Below, piece by piece: positions 42,127 to 52,500 of a stretch of DNA of 64,000 nt. The position numbers were made by a program, and so were the translations under genes. The notes beneath the pieces are model-generated. The model had not been told where the DNA came from, searched no databases, and was given only the letters and a program-made list of their open reading frames with translations. The DNA comes from Streptomyces anulatus. Its GTDB lineage: Bacteria; Actinomycetota; Actinomycetes; Streptomycetales; Streptomycetaceae. The stretch covers positions 372,001 to 436,000 of the forward strand of contig NZ_BMVK01000001.1 in NCBI RefSeq assembly GCF_014650675.1, read 5' to 3'. The stretch's first letter is position 1. Every line of letters starts with the position of its first letter.

Positions 42127-43101
42127 TCAGGCCAGGTGCTGGCGGACCTCGGCGGCGGCCTCGTGGCCGTACGCCTTGGTGAAGCGGTCCATGAAGTGGG
42201 TGCGGCGCAGGGTGTACTCCTGGGTGCCGACCGTCTCGATGACCAGGGTGGCGAGCATGCAGCCGACCTGGGCGGCGCGCTCCAGGCCGACGCCCCAGGC
42301 GAGGCCGGAGAGGAAGCCGGCCCGGAAGGCGTCGCCGACGCCGGTGGGGTCGGCCTTGGTGTCCTCCTCGGGGCAGCCGACCTCGATGACCGGCTCGCCG
42401 ACCCGCTCGATCCGGACACCGCGGGCGCCGAGGGTGGTGACGCGGTGGCCGACCTTGGCGAGGATCTCCTCGTCGCTCCAGCCGGTCTTGGACTCGATGA
42501 GCCCCTTCTCGTACTCGTTGGAGAAGAGGTAGGTGGCGCCGTCGAGGAGGATGCGGATCTCCTCGCCGTCCATCCGCGCGATCTGCTGCGAGAAGTCCGC
42601 GGCGAACGGGATGTTCCGGGAGCGGCACTCCTCCGTGTGGCGGAGCATCGCCTCGGGGTCGTCGGCTCCGATGGAGACGAGATCGAGGCCGCCGACGCGG
42701 TCGGCGACGTTCTTCAGCTCGATGAGGCGGGCCTCGCTCATCGCGCCCGTGTAGAAGGAGCCGATCTGGTTGTGGTCGGCGTCGGTGGTGCAGACGAAGC
42801 GGGCGGTGTGCAGTACCTCGGAGATGCGGACCGATCCGGTCTCGACGCCGTGCCGGTCGAGCCAGGCGCGGTACTCGTCGAAGTCCGCCCCGGCGGCGCC
42901 GACCAGGATCGGCTTGGTGCCGAGCAGGCCCATCCCGAAGCAGATGTTGGCGGCGACACCGCCCCGGCGCACATCGAGGTTGTCGACCAGGAAGGACAGG
43001 GAGACCGTGTGCAGCTGATCCGCGACCAGCTGGTCGGCGAAGCGGCCGGGGAAGGTCATGAGGTGGTCAGTGGCGATCGAGCCGGTGACTGCAATACGCA
43101 C
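42127..43101 (-). CDS. PfkB-family carbohydrate (ribokinase/adenosine kinase-like) kinase
   Basis: 324-residue sugar or nucleoside kinase. The N-terminal RRGGVAANICFGMGLLG block and the C-terminal DPTGVGDAFRAGF with catalytic D257 are the two PfkB signatures. The first 15 residues (MRIAVTGSIATDHLM) match the actinobacterial adenosine-kinase-like subgroup, from memory. GTG at 43101 with AGGAG about 9 bases upstream. It is convergent with the desulfurase; divergent from the 65-residue gene. Substrate: adenosine or ribose most likely. Confidence 0.9.
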   Translation of the reverse strand: MRIAVTGSIATDHLMTFPGRFADQLVADQLHTVSLSFLVDNLDVRRGGVAANICFGMGLLGTKPILVGAAGADFDEYRAWLDRHGVETGSVRISEVLHTARFVCTTDADHNQIGSFYTGAMSEARLIELKNVADRVGGLDLVSIGADDPEAMLRHTEECRSRNIPFAADFSQQIARMDGEEIRILLDGATYLFSNEYEKGLIESKTGWSDEEILAKVGHRVTTLGARGVRIERVGEPVIEVGCPEEDTKADPTGVGDAFRAGFLSGLAWGVGLERAAQVGCMLATLVIETVGTQEYTLRRTHFMDRFTKAYGHEAAAEVRQHLA

Positions 43102-43245
43102 GGGGAGGTTTCTCCTGCGGAAGGCGAAGGGCCGTGAGTGCGCCCTCCGGGACGACGTGACAGTTCACGCTACCGGGTGAGTCGACGGCCAGGAAAAGGG
43201 AAAACTACCCGATAGTAGGGCTTTCTACCTGAGCTCGACCGTGGT

Positions 43246-43251
43246 TACGGT
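43246..43251 (+). promoter_or_regulatory. Putative -10 element, leaderless start
   Basis: TACGGT six bases before the ATG at 43258. Upstream 43190-43230 is A/T-rich for this genome (GGGAAAACTACCCGATAGTA). Confidence 0.45.
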
Positions 43252-43257
43252 GCGGAT

Positions 43258-43455
43258 ATGTCGAAGCACACCGCATTGCCCGAGTCGGAATTGAGCCTGG
43301 CCGCACTGCGCGGTGACTGCGCGCGGATGGCGCCGCACTGGACGGCGTCCGTGAAGAGCGACCCGGTCCCGGTGAAGCCGTCCCTGATCAACGGGGTGAC
43401 GGTCCCGCCCTCGTCGGCGCGGCTGATCGACGCGATGTCCGAGTACGGCGACTGA
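43258..43455 (+). CDS. Small conserved-looking protein, 65 residues
   Basis: 65 residues, soluble, no known motif. Features: a short acidic N-terminal helix (SELSLAALRGDCARM), a proline-rich middle, then VTVPPSSARLIDAMSEYG. One cysteine. The codon use is typical of real genes here and a leaderless-type -10 sits six bases upstream. It is divergent from the kinase and 196 bases before the exported protein gene. I do not recognise its function. Confidence 0.65.
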   Translation: MSKHTALPESELSLAALRGDCARMAPHWTASVKSDPVPVKPSLINGVTVPPSSARLIDAMSEYGD

Positions 43456-43651
43456 GGAACCGGCGGACCGGGCCGGACGGCACCGCGTTTCGGCCTTTTC
43501 CGTGCGGGTTCCGGCGGGAATCGTACGGCGCCCGTGTCCGGTCGGCCCCGGTCGCGGGAACCGCACGCTCCTCCGCTCCGTCCCACCGGTGTCCCCGTCC
43601 GGGGACACGCGGTAGGCACCGCGACGGCAACGCAGTCGAAGGAGCGATCCG

Positions 43652-45097
43652 GTGAGCACCGAGCGACCCGACAACGACGTGACCGGCCCCCGGCGGCGGC
43701 GTCCGCCGCTCGCGGTGGCCTCGGTGGCCGCGGCCGTGCTGCTGGCCGGGGGCGGCGGGGCGTACTGGGCCTCGACCGCCGCGGGCGACGGCGGCGCGGC
43801 GGACAGCGGGGCGGCCGAGAAGTCGGCACCCCTGCTGGCCCTGGACGCCTCGGCGGACAGCCCGGGCGGTACGTCCCCGGACTCCCGTACGTCCCCGGAC
43901 TCCCCTCCCCCCGGCATCGCACCGGGCGAACCGGACCCGGGCGGTCCGCCCGTGATCTACCGGGCCTCGGGCGAACTCCCGGACGGCCCGGACGAGGCGG
44001 CGGTCCACCACGCGAGGGGCACGGTCGCGTCGGCCGACGTCGCCCGGCTGGCGAAGGCGCTGGGCATCCCGGGCACGCCGCGCACCGAGGGCACGTCCTG
44101 GGTGGTCGGCGACGACGACGGCCCCGGCGCGCTCCTGAAGGTGACGAAGCAGGCACCGGGCACCTGGACGTTCGCCCGCACCACCCCGCCCAAGCCCTGC
44201 GAGCCGGGGACGATGTGCGCGAACGGGGCCTCGGAGCCGGGCGGCGACCCGGTGAGCGAGAAGGCGGCGAAGGCGGCCGCGGTCCCGGTGCTCAAGGCTG
44301 CCGGGCAGGACGACGCGGCCCTGAACGCGGGCCAGTTGATGGGCGACGTCCGCGTGGTGAACGCCGACCCGAAGATCGACGGGCTCCCGACGTACGGCTG
44401 GTCGACCGGTGTCCAGGTGGGCCCGGACGGCGAGGTGACCGGCGGCAGCGGACACCTGAAGGCGCTGGAGAAGGGCGACACGTACCCGGCGGTCGGCGCG
44501 GACGAGGCGCTGAAGCAGTTGAACGCGGAGAGCAGGGGCAAGGGCGACGCCGACCGGGACATCGGCGGCTGCGCCACTCCCGTACCGCTGGAGGGCGAGC
44601 CGAAGCCATCGGACCCGCAGTGCGTGCCGTCGAACGGCAAGCGGGCGCCGGTGGAGCAGACGGTCGAGGACGCGGTGTTCGGTCTCGCGCTGAACTACGT
44701 GGACGGCCGGCAGACGCTGGTGCCGTCCTGGCTGTTCACGGTCCGCCAGGCCCCGGGCGGCCCGGAGCACACCGTCACGCAGGTCGCGGTGGACCCGAAG
44801 TTCATCGAGAAGCCGGATGCGCCGACGCCCTCCGGGGACCGGAAGGTGACGTCGTACGGCGCGGACGGACGGACCCTTGAGGTGACGTTCTGGGGCGGCG
44901 TGTGCAGTACGTACACGGCGAGCGCGAAGGAGAGCGCGGGCCAGGTGCGGATCACGGTCACGGAGAAGCCCCAGGAGGGCAAGAAGGCCTGCATCATGAT
45001 CGCCAAGGAGCTGACGCGGACGGTGACGCTGGAGAAGCCGCTGGGCGACCGTACGGTGATCGACGCGGCGTCGGGCGGTGCGGTGCCGCGCACCTGA
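43652..45097 (+). CDS. Large membrane-anchored exported protein of unknown function
   Basis: 481 residues: a short cytoplasmic basic segment (GPRRRRPP), one membrane helix (about 20-42, LAVASVAAAVLLAGGGGAYW), a Ser/Pro/Gly-rich linker (45-100), then an extracytoplasmic domain with five scattered cysteines that could form disulfides. No catalytic motif. GTG at 43652 with AAGGAG seven bases upstream. A single-gene unit ended by a strong shared terminator. It resembles the general class of large secreted actinobacterial proteins; function unknown. Confidence 0.8.
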   Translation: MSTERPDNDVTGPRRRRPPLAVASVAAAVLLAGGGGAYWASTAAGDGGAADSGAAEKSAPLLALDASADSPGGTSPDSRTSPDSPPPGIAPGEPDPGGPPVIYRASGELPDGPDEAAVHHARGTVASADVARLAKALGIPGTPRTEGTSWVVGDDDGPGALLKVTKQAPGTWTFARTTPPKPCEPGTMCANGASEPGGDPVSEKAAKAAAVPVLKAAGQDDAALNAGQLMGDVRVVNADPKIDGLPTYGWSTGVQVGPDGEVTGGSGHLKALEKGDTYPAVGADEALKQLNAESRGKGDADRDIGGCATPVPLEGEPKPSDPQCVPSNGKRAPVEQTVEDAVFGLALNYVDGRQTLVPSWLFTVRQAPGGPEHTVTQVAVDPKFIEKPDAPTPSGDRKVTSYGADGRTLEVTFWGGVCSTYTASAKESAGQVRITVTEKPQEGKKACIMIAKELTRTVTLEKPLGDRTVIDAASGGAVPRT

Positions 45098-45130
45098 CGG
45101 CGGAGGCGCGAGCGCCGACGGCAGACGCAG

Positions 45131-45166
45131 GGAGGCGGCCCCGGGACTGATCCCGGGGCCGCCTCC
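45131..45166. terminator. Bidirectional terminator
   Basis: GGAGGCGGCCCCGGGA, CTGA loop, and exact complement: 16 bp, between the convergent stops at 45097 and 45187. Confidence 0.88.
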
Positions 45167-45186
45167 GTGTGCCGTACGCGCGGCGC

Positions 45187-45543
45187 TTAGCTGAACGAGT
45201 CGCCGCAGGCGCAGGAGCCGCTGGCGTTCGGGTTGTCGATCGTGAAGCCCTGCTTCTCGATGGTGTCGACGAAGTCGATGGAGGCGCCGCCCAGGTACGG
45301 GGCGCTCATCCGGTCGGTGACGACCTTGACACCGTCGAAGTCCTTCACGACATCACCGTCGAGCGAACGCTCGTCGAAGAAGAGCTGGTAGCGCAGGCCC
45401 GAGCAGCCGCCGGGCTGAACGGCGACGCGCAGCGCCAGGTCCTCGCGGCCTTCCTGCTCCAGCAGGCCCTTGACCTTGGCGGCGGCGGCGTCGGACAGGA
45501 GGATGCCGTCGCTCACGGTGGTGGTCTCGTCCGATACGGACAT
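45187..45543 (-). CDS. erpA: Iron-sulfur cluster insertion protein, ErpA/HesB type
   Basis: 118-residue A-type carrier that delivers Fe-S clusters to apoproteins. The three cluster cysteines are C47 (GGCSG), C111 and C113 (SCAC), in the invariant C-x63-C-x-C spacing. ATG at 45543 with GGGAGA five bases upstream; the frame is open for 25 more codons but without family sequence. It is divergent from nadA, whose product needs a [4Fe-4S] cluster, so the pairing is functional. Confidence 0.95.
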   Translation of the reverse strand: MSVSDETTTVSDGILLSDAAAAKVKGLLEQEGREDLALRVAVQPGGCSGLRYQLFFDERSLDGDVVKDFDGVKVVTDRMSAPYLGGASIDFVDTIEKQGFTIDNPNASGSCACGDSFS

Positions 45544-45677
45544 CTGCTTCTCTCCCGGGTTGTACGGACTGCTTGCCGACGGTTCAACCGTCTCAGCCTC
45601 GGAAACATTCCGGGCCAAGCGCTTGTCTGTTCCTTTTCATGCTCGCACACCGGGCCGCCCGGGGGATGCGTCACATC

Positions 45678-45729
45678 GACGCTATCGGCATCGTCAACGT
45701 GACACGAAGCGGCTATGATAGATAGCGTC
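45678..45729 (+). promoter_or_regulatory. Inverted repeats in the nadA/erpA control region
   Basis: GACGCTATC (45678-45686) and GATAGCGTC (45721-45729) are perfect 9-base complements 34 bases apart. A smaller palindrome GCTAT-GATAG-ATAGC (45712-45726) overlaps the right arm and contains a TATGAT, a good -10. Possible operator for an NAD-responsive repressor. Confidence 0.5.
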
Positions 45730-45815
45730 AAATAGACGAAAAGGCGAGTACGCCGAAGTTCCCCGCGGAAGCTCGCGGGGTTCACAGAGTTCGCAGACTA
45801 GAAAGGGTGCGTGAC

Positions 45816-46994
45816 GTGACCACGGCCCAGCCCCTGGACGTACAGCCGACCCCGCTCGCGCTGCTGCTGCTCGGCCGCGAGGCCGACCCGAGGAGCGAGC
45901 GCGGCGTCGAATGCCCCGGCGACCTGCCCTCCCCGTCCGACCCGGACCTGGTGGAGCGCGCCCGCGCCGCGAAGGAGAAGCTCGGGGACAAGGTGTTCGT
46001 CCTCGGCCACCACTACCAGCGCGACGAGGTCATCCAGTTCGCGGACGTCACCGGCGACTCGTTCAAGCTGGCCCGCGACGCGGCCGCGCGTCCGGAGGCC
46101 GAGTACATCGTCTTCTGCGGCGTCCACTTCATGGCGGAGTCCGCGGACATCCTGACCACGGACGCCCAGGCGGTCGTGCTGCCCGACCTGGCGGCCGGCT
46201 GCTCGATGGCCGACATGGCCACCGCCGAGCAGGTCGCCGAGTGCTGGGACGTGCTGACGGAGGCCGGGGTCGCCGACCAGGTGGTGCCCGTCTCGTACAT
46301 GAACTCCTCCGCCGACATCAAGGCCTTCACCGGCAAGCACGGCGGCACGATCTGTACGTCCTCGAACGCGAAGCGGGCCCTGGAGTGGGCCTTCGAGCAG
46401 GGCGAGAAGATCCTCTTCCTCCCCGACCAGCACCTGGGCCGCAACACGGCCGTGCGGGACATGGGGCTGAGCCTGGAGGACTGCGTCCTCTACAACCCGC
46501 ACAAGCCGGGCGGCGGCCTCACCGCCGAGCAGCTGCGCGACGCGAAGATGATCCTGTGGCGGGGGCACTGCTCGGTCCACGGCCGCTTCTCGGTCGAGTC
46601 GGTCGAGGACGTCCGGGCGCGGATGCCCGGGGTCAACGTGCTGGTGCACCCGGAGTGCAAGCACGAGGTCGTCGCCGCAGCGGACTACGTGGGCTCGACG
46701 GAGTACATCATCAAGGCCCTGGAAGCGGCCCCGGCCGGCTCGAAGTGGGCCATCGGCACGGAGCTGAACCTGGTCCGCCGTCTGGCGAACCGTTTCGCCG
46801 CGGAGGACAAGGAGATCGTCTTCCTCGACAAGACGGTCTGCTTCTGCTCGACGATGAACCGCATCGACCTGCCGCACCTGGTCTGGACCCTGGAGTCGCT
46901 GGCCGAGGGCAAGCTGGTCAACCGGATCGAGGTCGACCCGGAGACGGAGAAGTACGCGAAGCTCGCGCTGGAGCGGATGCTGGCGCTGCCGTAG
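45816..46994 (+). CDS. nadA: Quinolinate synthase
   Basis: 392-residue [4Fe-4S] enzyme that condenses iminoaspartate with dihydroxyacetone phosphate to quinolinate in de novo NAD synthesis. Cysteines at C101 (VFCGVHFMAES), in ICTSSNAK, in HPECKHEV and in VCFCSTMNRID include the three that bind the cluster; the repeated motif HH or HxxxE around GHHYQRDE is typical. GTG at 45816 has AAAGGG eight bases upstream; GTG at 45807 overlaps that site. No nadB or nadC follows, so the pathway genes are not clustered here beyond nadA. Confidence 0.95.
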   Translation: MTTAQPLDVQPTPLALLLLGREADPRSERGVECPGDLPSPSDPDLVERARAAKEKLGDKVFVLGHHYQRDEVIQFADVTGDSFKLARDAAARPEAEYIVFCGVHFMAESADILTTDAQAVVLPDLAAGCSMADMATAEQVAECWDVLTEAGVADQVVPVSYMNSSADIKAFTGKHGGTICTSSNAKRALEWAFEQGEKILFLPDQHLGRNTAVRDMGLSLEDCVLYNPHKPGGGLTAEQLRDAKMILWRGHCSVHGRFSVESVEDVRARMPGVNVLVHPECKHEVVAAADYVGSTEYIIKALEAAPAGSKWAIGTELNLVRRLANRFAAEDKEIVFLDKTVCFCSTMNRIDLPHLVWTLESLAEGKLVNRIEVDPETEKYAKLALERMLALP

Positions 46995-47018
46995 GCCGCA
47001 CAGATCCCGGAAGCCCCC

Positions 47019-47059
47019 GGAAGCCCCGGTATGCCGCAGGTCGGCGTACCGGGGCTTCC
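47019..47059 (+). terminator. Terminator of nadA
   Basis: GGAAGCCCCGGTA and TACCGGGGCTTCC, 13 bp, with an inner GCCG/CGGC stem, 25 bases past the stop. Confidence 0.78.
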
Positions 47060-47230
47060 GCGTACGCCGGGGATGCAGGAACGTTCCGGTCGGGCCGGTT
47101 CTCGCATACGCCGACCGATGACACCACCGCGTAACTAGGCTGCTACTCACCGCAGTGAACCCTCGCGCGGGCGGGCCCGCCGAGGCCCGATGAGCTGAGC
47201 GGAACGTACGGCGAGAACGGTGGGGCGGGC

Positions 47231-49447
47231 ATGGGTTACGAGGACCGTGGGACGGGCGCCGGCGACGAGGCGCGGGGAGCGGGCGCGGGGGACGACGTGC
47301 GGCAGGGGGATGCCGCCGCCGACGCGTCGGGGCGTGCGGAGCTGGCCCGTGCGGAGGAAGAGGCGGGCAGGCTGCGGGCCGCCGCCGAGCAGGACCCCGA
47401 CACCGGTCTGCCCGCGCTGGCCGGAGCCCTGCACCGGCTGTCGAACCTGCTCTCCGCCGCCGGGGACCGCACCGGCGCGCTGCCCCCGGCGAAGGAGGCC
47501 GCGCGGATCTACGCCGAACTCGGCATGCAGCACCCCGGGGCCTTCCAGGCGGAGCTGGCTCTGGCCATGGGCGCTCTGGGCGACCGCGTCGCCGGCACCG
47601 GGGACCGGGCGGCCGCCGTGCCGTTCGCGAAGCAGTCCGTGCGGCTCCAGCGCGAGCTGGTCGAGGAGGAGCGGCCGGGCGCGTCCGTCCCGGCGCTCGC
47701 CGCGTACCTCCTGAACTACGCCACGCGCCTGGCGGGCGCCGGGGAGGCCGTGGAGGCCGTGCCCCGTGCGGAGGAGGCGGTCGGCCTCCTCCGGGGCCTC
47801 GCCGAGGAGGATCCGGAGGTCTTCCTCCCCCGGATCGCCTCGGCTCTTCACGCCCTCGGGAACCACCGCGCGGCCGTGAGCGACACCTCCGGGGCGATCG
47901 AAGCGGCCCAGGAGGCGTGCGGCCGCTTCCGCGCGCTCGCCGCACAGCGGCCGGACGCCTTCCGCCCGGAGTCGGCCGCGGCGCTCGACGGCCTGGCCGG
48001 TCACCTCGACAAGGCCGGTGACGCGGGGGCGGGGCTCCGGGCGGCGGAGGAAGCCGTCGCCCTGTGCCGGGAGTCGGCCGCGCAGCGCCCCGAGGCCTTC
48101 CGCACCGGCCTCGCCGCCGCGCTGCGCACCCTCGCCCGGAGTCTGGCCGGCACCGGCGACCCGCAGGAGGCACTGGCCCCGGCGCGGGAGGCCGTCGGCC
48201 TCCTGCGCGAGGAGGGGGACGCGGTCCTGGCCGATCTGGCCGACTCCCTCCAGGTGCTCGGCACGTACGTGGAGCTGAACGGGGACGCCGAGGGGGCGGT
48301 GGAGGCCTTCCGGGAAGCGGTGGCCCTCCACCGGTCCCTGGCGCTGGAGGCCCCCGGCGCTCCCGACGCCCCCCTGGTCTCCGCCCTGGACGGCCTGGCC
48401 CGGGCGCTCGCCCGTACCGGCGAACACGCGGCGGCGATCGAGGAGTTCGACGGGACCGTCGAGGAGTTCGCCGGGGTGGACCAGGCGACCGCCCGGCGGC
48501 TGGGCGTGGAGCGGAGCGCCTTCCTGCTCCGCTGCCCGGCCCCCCTGCCCGCGACCGGGGTGGCCGAGCTGGTGAACTGGCTCGACGAGGACGCGGAGAG
48601 GACCGGCAGCCCGGACACCGTGACCGTACGGGCCCGGCAGGCGCTGCGCACGTACGGGGACATCGCGGCGGTGCACACGGCCTGGGAGGAGGAGACCTTC
48701 ACGTCCGTGCCGGACTGGCTCGCCCTGGCGCCGGAGACGCTGGAGCTCGTCAGCGCCTGGATGTTCGCGCCCGACTGGCCCCGGTCACGCGACTTCTGGT
48801 CCCGCAACGCCGATGTCCTCGGCAGCGTGGGTGCGGCGTCGGCCCTCGATGAGCTGGCGGTCCTGGACCCGGGCGGTGCGCAGCGGCACGCCCTGCTCCG
48901 GGAGGCCGTCCTCGCCCACGGGGTGACCGCCGCCTACGATCCGCTGATCCTGCGGGAGCAGTTGGCCCAGTGGCTGGAGTGCGTGGACTGGAAGGAGTCG
49001 CGGGCCTATCTGGAGGAGCACCCGCGCCTCCTGACCGTGCGGCCGCCCGACGCCACCCCGCTGGCCCACGTCGCGATGCTGGACATCGGCCGCACCGAGG
49101 GCCTGGACGCCGCGTACCGCCTCGTCGAGGACCGCGAGGCCCTCCAGGCGTACGTGGACCGGGCGTTGGCGGACGGGGACGGCACAGCGCTGATGCACGG
49201 CGGGGGCATCGAGGGCCAGGTCTTCGGCGACCGCCTCTCCTCGCTCACCCACGCGCAGGTGGCCCTGGTGCTCGCGGGGGCCACCGAGGGCTTCGACCCG
49301 GACGACCTGACCGCGCTCCTGCACAGGGCCCCCGAGGAGACCCGTGCCCGGCTGGTGCGGGAAACGGTCGCCCTGAGCGTCCGCCGTCCCGAGCCGCACG
49401 GGGAGACATGGCTGCGGATCGTCCGGGCGCTCGGCGGGGACGGCTGA
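47231..49447 (+). CDS. Large tetratricopeptide-repeat protein of unknown function
   Basis: 738 residues with no signal peptide. Residues about 55-405 consist of roughly seven repeats of 45-50 residues with a shared pattern (L..LA..L..AGD...AL..A.EAV.L.R.LA...P.AF), longer than the 34-residue TPR and like the TPR_10/12 or kinesin-light-chain form. Residues 405-738 are a helical region with no recognised domain ([20 protein letters not shown] and others). Start ATG at 47231 with GGGGCGGG upstream. A lone gene flanked by terminators on both sides. Could be a scaffold or sensor; no partner gene is nearby. Confidence 0.8.
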   Translation: MGYEDRGTGAGDEARGAGAGDDVRQGDAAADASGRAELARAEEEAGRLRAAAEQDPDTGLPALAGALHRLSNLLSAAGDRTGALPPAKEAARIYAELGMQHPGAFQAELALAMGALGDRVAGTGDRAAAVPFAKQSVRLQRELVEEERPGASVPALAAYLLNYATRLAGAGEAVEAVPRAEEAVGLLRGLAEEDPEVFLPRIASALHALGNHRAAVSDTSGAIEAAQEACGRFRALAAQRPDAFRPESAAALDGLAGHLDKAGDAGAGLRAAEEAVALCRESAAQRPEAFRTGLAAALRTLARSLAGTGDPQEALAPAREAVGLLREEGDAVLADLADSLQVLGTYVELNGDAEGAVEAFREAVALHRSLALEAPGAPDAPLVSALDGLARALARTGEHAAAIEEFDGTVEEFAGVDQATARRLGVERSAFLLRCPAPLPATGVAELVNWLDEDAERTGSPDTVTVRARQALRTYGDIAAVHTAWEEETFTSVPDWLALAPETLELVSAWMFAPDWPRSRDFWSRNADVLGSVGAASALDELAVLDPGGAQRHALLREAVLAHGVTAAYDPLILREQLAQWLECVDWKESRAYLEEHPRLLTVRPPDATPLAHVAMLDIGRTEGLDAAYRLVEDREALQAYVDRALADGDGTALMHGGGIEGQVFGDRLSSLTHAQVALVLAGATEGFDPDDLTALLHRAPEETRARLVRETVALSVRRPEPHGETWLRIVRALGGDG

Positions 49448-49466
49448 GAACCGCGCGGGGAAACCG

Positions 49467-49508
49467 GAAGGGGCCTGCCCCACGCGGATGCGTGGGACAG
49501 GCCCCTTC
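49467..49508. terminator. Bidirectional terminator
   Basis: A 19-base arm beginning GAAGGGGCCTG pairs with its complement with one mismatch; 4-base loop. Between the TPR gene and the convergent RND gene. Confidence 0.86.
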
Positions 49509-49518
49509 GGCTTGCGGG

Positions 49519-52500
49519 TCAGGCCTGCGCGGGTTCGGCCTCGCGGGCCTCCTCCGGCTCCGGCCGGTCCGGGACGCCCGCCTTCGCGGCGCGCTTGGCC
49601 GCCTTCTTCTTGGCGCGGCGCTCCTTGCGGAGCTCGACCATCGCGTACAGCGTCGGCACCAGCAGCAGGGTCAGCAGCGTGGAGCTGATCAGACCGCCGA
49701 TCACCACGACGCCCAGCGGCTGCGAGATGAAGCCGCCCTCGCCGGTGACGCCGAGCGCCATCGGGAGCAGGGCGAAGATGGTCGCGAGCGCCGTCATCAG
49801 GATCGGGCGGAAGCGGTGGCGGCCGCCCTCGATGACGGCTTCCACGATGCCGAGGCCCTGGGCGCGGTACTGGTTGATCAGGTCGATCAGCACGATCGCG
49901 TTGGTGACCACGATGCCGATGAGCATCAGCATGCCGATCATCGCGGGAACGCCCAGCGGGGTGCCCGTGATGAGCAGGAGGGCCAGGGCGCCGGTCGCCG
50001 CGAACGGGACGGAGACCAGCAGGATCAGCGGCTGGACGAGCGACCGGAACGTGGCCACCAGCAGCATGAAGACGATCGCGATGGCCGCCAGCATGGCGAG
50101 GCCGAGCTGCGCGAACGCTTCGTTCTGGTCCTCGGTGACGCCGCCGATGGTGGCGGTGGCGCCCTCCGGGAGGTCCAGGGCGTCGATCTTCGTGGCGAGA
50201 TCGGTGCTGACCGCGCCGGTGTTGTCGCCGACGGGCTTGGCGGTGATCGTCGCCGAACGCTGTCCGTCGATCCGGGTCATCGAGACCGGGCCGGGGACCA
50301 CCTTCACGTCGGCGATGTCGCCGAGCTTGACCGGGCCGAGCGGCAGGGCCTTCAGCTCGGCCACGGTGGCGGCCGGGGTGGACGAGCGGATGACGACGTC
50401 GCGCTCGGTGTCGTCCAGCGTCGCCGTGCCGGCCGGGGTGCCGCGTACGGCTCCGGCGACGATCCCGCCGAGGGCGGCGGAGTCGAATCCGGCGGCTGCC
50501 GCCTTGTCGTTGGCGGTGACCGAGATGCGCGGGACGCTCTGCGCCAGGTCGCTCTGGACGTCGGTGACGTCCTTGATGGTGGCGACCTCGGTGCGGACCG
50601 CCTCGGCCGCCTTCTTCAGGATGTCGCCGTCGGCGGCCTTGACCACGACGCTCAGGTCCTGGGAGCCGAAGCCGTCGCCCGCGGCGATGGTGGTGTCACC
50701 GATGCCGTCGAGCTTGCCGAGGGCCTCGTCGATGCGGTCCTGGGCGTCCTCGTAGTCCGCGGCGTCCTTCAGGGTGACCTGGTAGGAGGCCTGGTTGGCG
50801 CCCGTGCCGCCGCCGAAGGCGGCCATGAAGCCGGAGGAGCCGACGGTGACCTGGTAGTCCTTGACGCCCTTGTCCTGCTCGATGACCTTCTCGACCTTGC
50901 GGGCCGCCTCGTCGGCGGCTTCCAGGCTGGTGCCGGGGGTGAGCTCCTGCTTGACGGTCAGGACCTCCTGCTCACCGGCGTCGAAGAAGTTCGTCTTCAG
51001 CAGCGGGACCATCCCGAAGGTGCCGAGGAGCACGGCGACGGCGATGACGAGGCTGGTGACCCGGCGGCGGGTCGCGAAGCGCAGGACCGGGACGTAGATC
51101 CGCTGGAGCTTGCTGGCCTCCTCCTTCTCCTCCGCGAGGCGGCGGGCCTCCGCCGCGTCCTCGGGGGTGCCCTTGGGGGCGCGCAGGAACCAGTACGACA
51201 GCACCGGCACCACGGTGAGCGAGACCAGCAGTGAGGCCAGCAGCGCCGCGGTGATGGTCAGCGAGAACGAGCCGAAGAGCTGGCCGACCATGCCGCCGAC
51301 CAGACCGATGGGCAGGAAGACGGCGACGGTGGTGAGGGTGGCGGAGGTGACCGCTCCGGCGACCTCCTTGACCGCGGTGATGATCGCCGCGTGGCGCTCC
51401 TCGCCGTAGCCGAGGTGACGCTTGATGTTCTCCAGGACCACGATCGAGTCGTCGACGACCCGGCCGATGGCGATGGTGAGCGCGCCGAGCGTGAGCATGT
51501 TGAGCGACAGGTCGCGGGTCCAGAGCACGATCAGCGCGAGGACGATCGAGAGCGGGATGGAGACCGCGGTGACCAGCGTCGAACGGATCGAGGCCAGGAA
51601 GACCAGGATCACGACGACCGCGAAGACCAGGCCGAGCGCGCCCTCCGTGGTCAGGCCCGAGATCGACTTGGAGACGGCGGGGCCCTGGTCGGAGACGACC
51701 GTCACCTCCGCGCCCTCGCCGAGGTCCTTGCGGAGGTCGGGGAGCTTGTCCTTGACGGCGTCCGAGATGGTGACGGCGCTGCCGTCCTTGTCCATCGTCG
51801 CCATCACGGCGAGGCTCGGCTTGCCGTTGGTGCGGGTGATGGAGACCGCCGTGGACGGCTCCTGCTTCACCTCGGCGACGTCGCCGAGGCGCACCGGCTT
51901 TCCGGGCGCACCGCCCGCCGGGTCCTTGGCGACGACCTGGAGGTCCTCGATCTGCTTCAGCGAGGTGTAGGCGCCGCCGACCTGGATGGTGCGGCTCTTG
52001 CCGGACTCGGAGAAGGAACCGGCCGGCACGGTGGCGCCGCCCGCCTGGAGGGCCTGGGCGAGCGTGCCCGCGTTCAGGCCGGCCGCGGCGAGCTTCTTGT
52101 CGTCGGGGACGACGGAGACCTGGAGGTCCCGCACGCCGTCCACCGTGACCTGGCCGACGCCTTCGATGTCCTGGAGGGCCGGGACGACCGTGCGGTCGAG
52201 CTGGTCGGCCAGGACCTGCTGGTCCTTGTCGGAGGTGACGGCGAGGACCACGGTCGGGATGTCGTCCGTGGAACCGGCGACGACCTGCGGGTCGACGCCG
52301 TCGGGCAGCTGGGCGCGGGCCCGGTTCACCGCCTGCTGGATGTCGGCGACGAGCTGCTTGGTGCCCTCGTCGCCGAAGTCGAAGGTCGCCATGATGAGGG
52401 CGTTGCCCTCACTGGCGGTGGAGGTGATGCCCTCGACGCCGTCGACGGCCTTGAGGGAGTTCTCCAGCGGCTCGACGACCTGCTTCTCGACCACATCGGG

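Noticed and set aside
43195..43225. A/T-rich ACTACCCGATAGTAGGG as an operator
   Set aside because: The arms are only 4-5 bases and could be chance; noted as part of the promoter region but not called.
45798..48173. Minus-strand 791-codon open frame across nadA and the TPR gene start
   Set aside because: Spans the nadA terminator and two real genes; proline/arginine-rich shadow.
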